Positions 10,901 through 15,815 of a stretch of 15,815 nt of DNA are shown piece after piece. The number at the start of each line of letters is the position of its first letter. Within the stretch, counting starts at the first letter, position 1. The notes beneath the pieces were generated by a model, which saw nothing but the letters and a program-made list of their open reading frames with translations, had not been told where the DNA came from and ran no database searches. The stretch lies in contig JAAAVE010000447.1 of the NCBI GenBank assembly GCA_015679605.1, positions 1 to 15,815 of the forward strand. The letters run 5' to 3'. This stretch comes from Podila epigama. Lineage: Eukaryota; Mortierellomycota; Mortierellomycetes; Mortierellales; Mortierellaceae. Position numbers and translations under genes: made by a program.

Positions 10901-11112
10901 TTTTTCCCACTCTGAACATCATGCAGACTACTGCTTTCAATGTGGGTTTGGTGTAAACTCTCCAAAAGTCGTTCGTCAACAACCATGCGCCTCTTTTTGA
11001 CATGTGGTGTAGGTGGATACCGCCTTTGGACTCTGTGTTGCATTGGACCATAGTCTGGTCGACGCAATCCTGCACGTGGAGGATTCATCTGTGGTATTTT
11101 TGCAGGCTCCAT
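7960..11112 (-). CDS. CENP-T, inner kinetochore histone-fold protein (6 exons)
   Basis: Exons in coding order: 11112-10732, 10637-10388, 10299-8622, 8508-8392, 8284-8180, 8077-7960. All junctions are GT-AG and in phase, giving 882 residues. The last three exons encode a histone fold (about 785-880): SLQKQLVHTFSRSRISQEAM, a helix with SDFFFEQVAGDLAAYANHAG, then RRTIDESDVEVLMQR and the CENP-T-type extra helices ending HRYLPRELRDLVLFP. The pattern AAYAxHAGRxT, xDVxxLMxR and LPRE is that of CENP-T (Cnp20/Cnn1 in yeasts), not a core histone. Near residue 200 is SPRTILRKLTR, resembling the N-terminal Cdk-regulated TPRTLLR-type motif of vertebrate CENP-T that recruits Ndc80. More S/T-P sites follow. 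Residues about 220-770 are acidic and low complexity, with a Gln/Asp/Glu tract and an EAD-AAEKAE repeat. CENP-T normally pairs with CENP-W and links centromeric DNA to the outer kinetochore. The middle shows little conservation, as expected. The start is the first ATG of the open frame; a later Met is possible. Confidence 0.82.
8345..8363. repeat. T19 homopolymer in a CENP-T intron
   Basis: A run of 19 T on the plus strand (A on the CENP-T coding strand) lies inside the intron 8285-8391, near its donor end. It has no target duplication or coding remnant beside it, so it is best read as a simple homopolymer. Confidence 0.85.
9074..9139 (-). repeat. Two tandem 33-base units inside CENP-T
   Basis: The coding strand encodes EADEAAEKAEM followed by EADLAAEKAEL, two 11-residue units at about residues 598-619 of CENP-T. 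They form part of a charged Ala/Glu-rich helix-prone segment. The units differ at two residues and at several silent positions, so the duplication is not very recent. Exact unit boundaries are approximate. Confidence 0.65.
9578..9735 (-). repeat. Gln/Asp/Glu/Tyr low-complexity repeat inside CENP-T
   Basis: The coding strand encodes QYQDQDQYQNQDYDQNQ and then GQExEx(Y/H)E-like units, about residues 399-451. The DNA is a degenerate CAG/GAT/TAT repeat, so the stretch likely expands and shrinks by slippage. It is intrinsically disordered in appearance and lies between the N-terminal recruiting motif and the histone fold, where CENP-T proteins have a long flexible arm. Confidence 0.7.
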
Positions 11113-11236
11113 GGGTGGACAATGATGTGAACAATGACAGAGTGTTTGCGTTTTTTTTTTGAATTCGAGTCCTCATGCGACTATATTTGGAAACACAGCA
11201 CCCCTTAATCATGATCCCTAGACATTGTTTGAATCC
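11113..11236 (-). promoter_or_regulatory. Proximal upstream region of CENP-T
   Basis: The bases between the CENP-T ATG and the LINE insertion hold an A-rich stretch on the coding strand (T-run on plus at about 11149-11160) and no convincing open frame. They are the likely 5' UTR and core promoter left next to the inserted element. No specific binding site is recognised. Confidence 0.35.
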
Positions 11237-11249
11237 ACAAATGTTGGGC
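11237..11249. repeat. Left target-site duplication of the LINE copy
   Basis: ACAAATGTTGGGC here is repeated exactly at 11678-11690, directly after the poly(A) tail. A 13-base perfect direct repeat flanking a poly(A)-ended segment is the expected product of target-primed reverse transcription. Confidence 0.85.
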
Positions 11250-11677
11250 CCCTTCCATGCGCACAAGTTCGGTATACACGATGGAACACAGGCCCTTCTG
11301 CCGCATGCACTGACTGCTCCGCTCCTACGGATGATTTCATACACTATGTGATACTCTGCCCAAAGAAGAAACCAGCCTGGAAACATCTTCTTACCCAATT
11401 TACCTCCAAGACAGACTGGAACGATGCAGAAATGACGGATATTCTCAGCCCCACCAGTGCCTTCCTCAAATCGATCATGACCCCTTCCAATAACATCTCG
11501 CCCCACCAACTGGTCGCAGCAGGACTCCAAGGTGTATGAGTATACAATCTGACCCAATACAAAGAACAAAAGTCCCTCCCCATTGACGCAGTAACGAAAA
11601 TAATGACCAACAGTGCACAAAGATACATTATCAATAGCACCCTTAAGAAATAAAAGATATTAAAGTTAAAAAAAAAA
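11250..11677 (+). mobile_element. 5'-truncated non-LTR (LINE) retrotransposon copy
   Basis: A 428-base insertion ends in an A-run (11668-11678, the last A shared with the duplication) and is bounded by the 13-base duplications 11237-11249 and 11678-11690. Its only content is the C-terminal part of a LINE ORF2-like protein followed by about 14 non-A-tail bases after the stop. The perfect duplication suggests a fairly recent insertion. Strong 5' truncation is typical for LINE copies. It lies on the plus strand, head-to-head with CENP-T and about 137 bases upstream of that gene's ATG. Confidence 0.85.
11252..11653 (+). pseudogene. LINE ORF2 C-terminal fragment with zinc-binding motif, interrupted by a stop
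   Basis: The frame encodes a zf-RVT-like C-x2-C-x8-H-x4-C motif (CTDC ... HYVILC) followed by the usual Lys-rich, Trp-containing segment (PKKKPAWKHLLTQF). A TGA at 11537-11539 interrupts it. After that stop the same frame stays open for another 37 codons to a TAA at 11651-11653, just before the poly(A) tail. So the true C-terminus of the element protein is probably at 11653 and the TGA is a nonsense change. No reverse transcriptase or endonuclease domain remains, so the copy cannot move by itself. Confidence 0.75.
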
Positions 11678-11690
11678 ACAAATGTTGGGC
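11678..11690. repeat. Right target-site duplication of the LINE copy
   Basis: An exact copy of ACAAATGTTGGGC at 11237-11249. Its first A merges with the poly(A) tail of the element, so the true duplication could be one base shorter. Confidence 0.85.
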
Positions 11691-12580
11691 ACCATGATAA
11701 CACTTTCACTAACAGGGAGCGCCAGGTCGTCACCTAGCTTGCGAATAAATTGCATCCCTATGTTCCAAAGAGGCGAACTGCCACCAAGGACGAAACTTTG
11801 AGACACTCCATGGCCCACATCTGATAGTGAGAGTCACTTGTCCTGATTGTCAACGTGGTTTTCTACGAATAGTTCGCTACCGAGGGTTTACCTGACGCAT
11901 CTCGTCTCAAGTGTCCACTGGGCTACCCATGCAATGTCTCTTGGTGTTGCATACGTATTCAAGGCTCTGAAATTCAACAAAAGTCATGGCTCATTGTTAA
12001 GTCTTGGTTATACCATCCAGCAGGACTGGTTCCTTCACATGCCCCACATACTGGAGAGAATCAGCACCGCTATCACGATGGGGTGGGGAAAATACGCTCC
12101 ATCAGCCATAACATCCTGATAACCGCGAGGAGCACCAGACACCTCCGTCACGCTGATGATGCTGATGTCAAGCTAGCCATGAAGATTCATGCATACTACA
12201 ATTCGGAATGGAGGAGATGCAACACTCGGTTTACATCAACTTTACTCTGAATATGGATACTTCCTCCACTTTTTCCAATCCAAGTTGCCATTTTATATGA
12301 ACCAGTTTGGTCCGTTCCCACACCTGAAACTCGGGGGTATTTCAAGGACCCTCATTAATCCCAAGACGATCCATGATCTACACGCAACATGGTACATACA
12401 CATGTGTATATTATATTTTCAGATTAACGCTATTTGTCAATTGACGAGGTTCACTTGTCTTGTCACTCGACTTGGACCAAGGCGCAAGGAGACAGAGCAG
12501 CTGCAAGGGAGCAACAATGTGCAATTAATAAAATTCATGAAGTTGCAAATAAGAAACTTTGGTAGGGGTTGAAAATAGGA
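11691..12580. other. Gene-poor stretch with decayed open frames, origin unknown
   Basis: No intact gene is seen. Plus-strand frames look partly protein-like: 11800-11895 contains TCPDCQRGF, then after a one-base shift a frame open to about 12249 without a good start (ends in HAYYNSEWRRC ...). Near 12440-12546 a frame reads TWTKAQGDRAAAREQQ and KIHEVANKKLW before a TAG. On the minus strand, about 11976-11890 and 11830-11730 also read like exon pieces, with possible splice ends. Both readings cannot be right, and I do not recognise either family. It may be an old transposon or gene relic. Confidence 0.3.
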
Positions 12581-12993
12581 GTTGAGAGATAAAGGGGCGG
12601 GAAAAAAAAAAAAAAAAAAAACTTGCCCCCCTTTTCTTCGAGAAAAAACTCATCACAGATATCAGATCACTTTGAACGCCCGGTTCAGAGGAACTGTACT
12701 TCACGTTCCTGAATGTTTGGACTTGCGAAATCGCGCCTCATCTAGAACAATGAACAGTAACTCCCTAGATGGGCAAGTCAGCTTATTCTGATTCATCAAA
12801 TGGCTTTGAGGGTTGGCGAAGTACACATTCAAGCTTCCCACCCCCCTGGTTGTGCTGCCGCAAAAGACAGGTTTAAGGTCCTGTTGGTGAAGAGTACGGT
12901 TGCTTTTTTTCATCTTTTCTCGTTCACTTTTCAGATTCCTCAAAAAACCCTCCTTGTATCCGACAAGTGTGAAGGTCATCTCTGAAGGGGAAA
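12581..12993 (+). promoter_or_regulatory. Upstream region of the secreted repeat-protein gene
   Basis: About 410 bases without a supported gene. It includes an A20 run at 12602-12621 flanked by G-rich sequence on the left (GGGGCGGG) and C-rich on the right (GCCCCCC), which could pair imperfectly. T-rich sequence lies near 12900-12945 and the A-rich GGGGAAA precedes the ATG at 12994. No TATA box or known operator is convincing. Confidence 0.35.
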
Positions 12994-15695
12994 ATGAAGT
13001 TCATTTCGCAGCGATTAGTCGCCTTTGCGGCTATCGCGGGCATCCTAGCTCTTATGGCGACACCACCAGTCCATGGGAAAGATGACAACGCCATGGCAGC
13101 CGGCACCAGTCGTACCCAAAGTTTCGAAAACCAGTCCTTTGAGTTGATGGCTCACGAGAATTTTGAGGCGCGCACAAGTGGCAGAAGGCACCGTCACCAC
13201 CATCACAGCCACCATGGACAGCACCCGTCTCGCAACCGAAAAAAGCACCGACATCACCATGGAAACCACAAGAAACATGCGAAGCACCACAAAAAACCTC
13301 ACAAAGAATCACATCACCATCATCACAAACCCAAACCCAAACCCAAACCTAAACCTAATCCTAAACCCAAACCTTGTCCTAAACCCCAAAATTGTATGGT
13401 TTGTTTCCAGAAACACATTGTTCATGATTTGCATGAGAATCATTGTAGCAGGCATCAATCGCACAACGAAATTAGTATTCTTTTATTGAAAACACCATTG
13501 CAATCTACCTTTGTTCTCCCGATTAGCTACTGTGCTCAGTCTTGTGTGCGATGGATTCATCATTGATCAGATTACCTGCAAGCGCCCTTTGTCTGCTTTG
13601 GGTTCTATTGCGTTTGAGAGGAGTGGCTTTGATGCTGCCACCAATGGAAAGTGCCCCAAGCCTCCCAAACCCAATACAATTTATATTCACATGAGTTCGC
13701 CTTGCTCCAAGGATCTTCCAAAGAGAACCACTGCGCAACTAAGCGAAGAAGTCGAGAATGTGGAGGGCCATATCTTCGCCGAGGCTGCCAAATTTGAAGC
13801 CAAGAATAATGTTCGCAAACATGGCCATCACAAGAAAGCGCACCACAGATCGGTAAAGCACAAGACGGCCCACAAGAAACATAGTGGTCACCACAAGCAG
13901 CACAAGAAGCACCACAAGAAACCGCACAAGAAGTGCAAGAATAAGCATGGCTGCAAGCCCAAGCCCAAGCCCAAGCCCAAGAAGAAGCACCCTTACAAGA
14001 ACCTCTGTGTTGCTACTGGCGACTTTTGCGGTAATCAGCTGTATGGATGCCACTTTGACCACAAGTCCCTGTACACATGCACAGCTGTCGGTGAGAAGCC
14101 TGTCCTCAAGAAGAAGGACGCTCCCATCTGCACAGGCAAGGTTGAGCCCCCAGGCGAGTGTGACTGCAAGTCGACTACCCCTGTCTGCGGTAGTTCTTTG
14201 CCCACATCGTGTCGTGCTGAGCCCAACGCGATCTACCACTGCCCCGGCGGTACTGGCACTCCATACAAGATTCTCAAGCAGTGCTTGCCCGGCACCAAGT
14301 GCCAGGCCGGCCGTGACGGAGAGCCAGTCTGTGGTTTTGACAACTGTGTCTGCAAGGGTGACCAGAAAGTCTGTTCAGACCAATTCCCCGCAAAGTGTGG
14401 ACTTGAGCCCAACACTATCTACAAGTGCTCCGCGACTGGCAAGCCAATCAAGGTTGAGTCATGCCCAACGAACAAGATCTGTGTTGCTGTTGCTAACGGC
14501 GCTATCTGCGGAAACGGAGATTGCACCTGCAACAGTGACGGCACTGTCTGTGGTGATGGATTCCCACTTAAATGCCGCATCCCTGCCACCAGCCTGTACA
14601 CCTGTACCAAGGATAAGAAGCCCGTCTTTGCCAAGGACTGCTTGCCCGGCCGCTGCTTGGCGTCGGCCGCAACTGTCTTTGGTCGCAGCAATGACCAGTG
14701 CGTTGACTCGTGCGCTTGCACATCTCGCGGCGATGTAAGTTTCTCGTGTGATATTGGAATGGAAGGAGAGCAAAGAGAAGGGGGAGAGAGAGATAGGAGA
14801 CTGAACAGTGTGAAGAGGGTGGACAGAGTAAAGAGTTTGGAAAATGTAGAAAGAGTGGAAAGAGTGAAGGGAACAGAATGAAGAGCGTATAGAGTTGAAA
14901 ATGGTATCAGAGGCCTTGGAACTAACCACCGCCGACTCCTTTTTACCCCTGCTCTGCTGTTCATAGGTTTGCGGTGAGACCTTCCCGATTGGATGTAGCC
15001 TCAAAGCTGGAACCATCTACAAGTGCGATGGTGCTGGTAGCAAGCCAGTTCCTGGCGAGGAGTGCAAGGATGGATGTGTGGTGAGTGCAGGTGACGATAC
15101 CTGTGCCGCGCCTGTCGGTCCATGCGCATGCCCAGCTGCAGGTATTTTCTGCGGTTCGGCACTTCCAGGTCTGTGCAAGGCTGACCTCAATGCCATCTAC
15201 AACTGCGAGGCTGCAGGTGTTGCCCCCGAATTGCTGCAAAAGTGTCGACCAGGCACGAAATGCCAGGCTCGACCAGGACCTAGCGCAGTCTGCGGCTTCG
15301 ACAACTGCAACTGCACAGGAACAGCCGAGGTCTGCTCGCAGCTCTTCCCTACCCACTGTGACCTTATCCCCAACAGTATCTACAAGTGCTCAGCCAGTGG
15401 CAAGCCTGTGCTCGTTGCGACTTGCGACGCAGCCAAGGAGTGTGTCACTGTCTCTGACGGATCAGTCTGTGTTGGCAAGGACTGCAAGTGTCCAGGAGAT
15501 GGCCTTACTTGCGGTGAGGTGTTCCCAATCTCGTGCAAGTTGCCAGCCACTAATCTGTACCAATGCAAGAAGGGTGACGATCCCGTGTTCGAGAGGAGCT
15601 GTTTGCCAGGACGCTGCACAGCGTCTGCGGCTACCGTCTTTGAGAGCCACACGGATTCATGCATTAGCGACTGCGAGTGCTCAGGCAAGGGACTC
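12994..15695 (+). CDS. Secreted His/Lys/Pro-rich protein with 8-Cys module array (partial, 3' end beyond window)
   Basis: My preferred model joins 12994-13393, 13527-14734 and 14967-15695, all in phase, with a further donor (GTAAGTG) at 15696, so the gene runs on past the window. The 13394-13526 intron is the weakest step (donor GTATGG, pyrimidine-rich acceptor TTAG). The N-terminus MKFISQRLVAFAAIAGILAL is a clear signal peptide, cleaved probably near VHG-KDD. Then follow a His/Arg/Lys-rich segment, a (KP)n stretch, a second His/Lys-rich segment and second (KP)n, and from 14006 an array of about 60-residue modules with pattern CxC...CG..(F/L)P..C....(I/L)YxC...C...C...C. Module starts: 14006, 14159, 14345, 14522, 14711, 15123, 15306, 15483, 15672. 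The protein is likely extracellular or wall-bound; His-rich tracts could bind metal ions. No family is recognised and no enzyme motif is seen. Alternative: two tandem genes, the first ending at 13566 and the second starting near 13691 (MSSPCSKDL) or from an unseen upstream exon. Confidence 0.55.
14735..14966 (+). other. Intron splitting Cys module 5
   Basis: The donor GTAAGT at 14735 and acceptor CATAG ending at 14966 are canonical. Splicing joins SRGD to VCGETFP in phase 0 and restores the module spacing exactly. At 232 bases it is over twice the size of most introns here, because it contains the polypurine tract described separately. Confidence 0.85.
14757..14895 (+). repeat. Polypurine tract with degenerate AGAGT(G)GA-like units
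   Basis: Inside the intron 14735-14966 the plus strand is almost all A and G, with units such as GGAGAGAGAGA and repeated AGAGTGGA/AGAGTAAA-like steps. It is an imperfect tandem repeat, most likely grown by slippage. It has no coding content in the spliced model, although its frame happens to stay open. Confidence 0.7.
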
Positions 15696-15815
15696 GTAAG
15701 TGCACGGTTCAAAATGAGCCCTAGATTTCCTTTCTCCAAACATGCATGCATTACAACGTCGAATTGTACACATTTCCTGGATGGCCATATTAATTTTTTT
15801 TTTTTTTTTTTTTTT
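15696..15815 (+). other. Start of an intron in the Cys-repeat gene, cut by the window end
   Basis: GTAAGTG at 15696 follows CECSGKGL, the same place in a module as the donor at 14735. The remaining bases have stop codons in the reading frame and end in a T22 run (15794-15815). No acceptor is reached, so the next exon lies outside. The T-run may also mark the limit of an assembled contig. Confidence 0.7.

Noticed and set aside
10976-11620. 214-residue minus-strand frame crossing the LINE and the CENP-T start
   Set aside because: It is antisense to the LINE fragment and then overlaps CENP-T in another frame; it has no recognised motif and depends on the insertion junction.
11730-11830. Minus-strand frame with FVLGGSSPLW, faintly like the C-terminal part of an actin-related protein
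   Set aside because: The likeness is short and lacks the conserved neighbouring blocks; stops lie on both sides, and a competing frame of the same DNA looks equally protein-like.
12592-12645. G-rich and C-rich arms around an A20 run as a terminator-like hairpin
   Set aside because: The pairing is imperfect, the loop is a long homopolymer, and rho-independent terminators do not apply to a nuclear fungal gene.
13325-13390. CCCAAA / CCTAAA-like repeats resembling telomere repeat units
   Set aside because: The repeat is explained by codons for a Lys-Pro run in frame with the signal peptide; the unit is six bases with mixed variants and is not a telomere array.
13394-13566. CMVCF ... HDLHENHCSRH as a zinc-finger tail of a 190-residue protein
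   Set aside because: The stretch is A/T-rich, ends in a pyrimidine-rich acceptor-like sequence and is better read as an intron; the Cys/His spacing fits no known finger. It remains possible if the intron is not used.
1-15815. tRNA, rRNA, CRISPR arrays or bacterial-type operons
   Set aside because: No cloverleaf-like segment, rRNA motif or spaced direct-repeat array was seen by eye, and the intron-rich eukaryotic genes make CRISPR and operons implausible.

Overview
The window looks like nuclear DNA of a filamentous fungus. Two conserved single-copy genes are broken by many short GT-AG introns, mostly 73-106 bases. A LINE-type retrotransposon fragment and a secreted His/Lys/Pro- and Cys-rich repeat protein are also present. 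The overall style suggests an early-diverging zygomycete lineage such as Mortierellomycota, but that placement is inference and no marker gene here proves it.

Layout. (1) 319-2352, plus strand: LTV1, the 40S ribosome biogenesis factor, 3 exons. (2) 2570-7825, minus strand, tail-to-tail with LTV1: MSH5, the meiotic MutS homologue, about 21 exons. Nearly all junctions could be traced in phase; one junction near 4740-4790 is irregular. (3) 7960-11112, minus strand, directly upstream of MSH5 with only 134 bases between stop and start: a fast-evolving 882-residue protein in 6 exons, whose C-terminal histone fold and N-terminal SPRTILR motif identify it as the inner-kinetochore protein CENP-T. (4) 11237-11690: a 5'-truncated LINE copy with a poly(A) tail and a perfect 13-base target-site duplication, about 140 bases upstream of the CENP-T start. 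(5) 11691-12580: decayed, unassigned sequence with broken open frames. (6) 12994 to beyond the window, plus strand: a secreted protein with a signal peptide, His/Lys-rich and KP-repeat segments, and an array of 8-cysteine modules.

LTV1 serves small-subunit assembly. CENP-T and MSH5 act in chromosome segregation and in meiotic crossover formation, so the minus-strand pair is a tight tandem of two chromosome-biology genes. The sequence does not show whether they are co-regulated.

The most unusual part is the Cys-rich array at 14006-15695. It is built from four-module cassettes. The second cassette boundary is marked by introns at the same place in the module, so a 729-base phase 0-0 exon equals one 243-residue cassette. 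This points to growth by exon duplication. I do not recognise the 8-Cys module as a named family.
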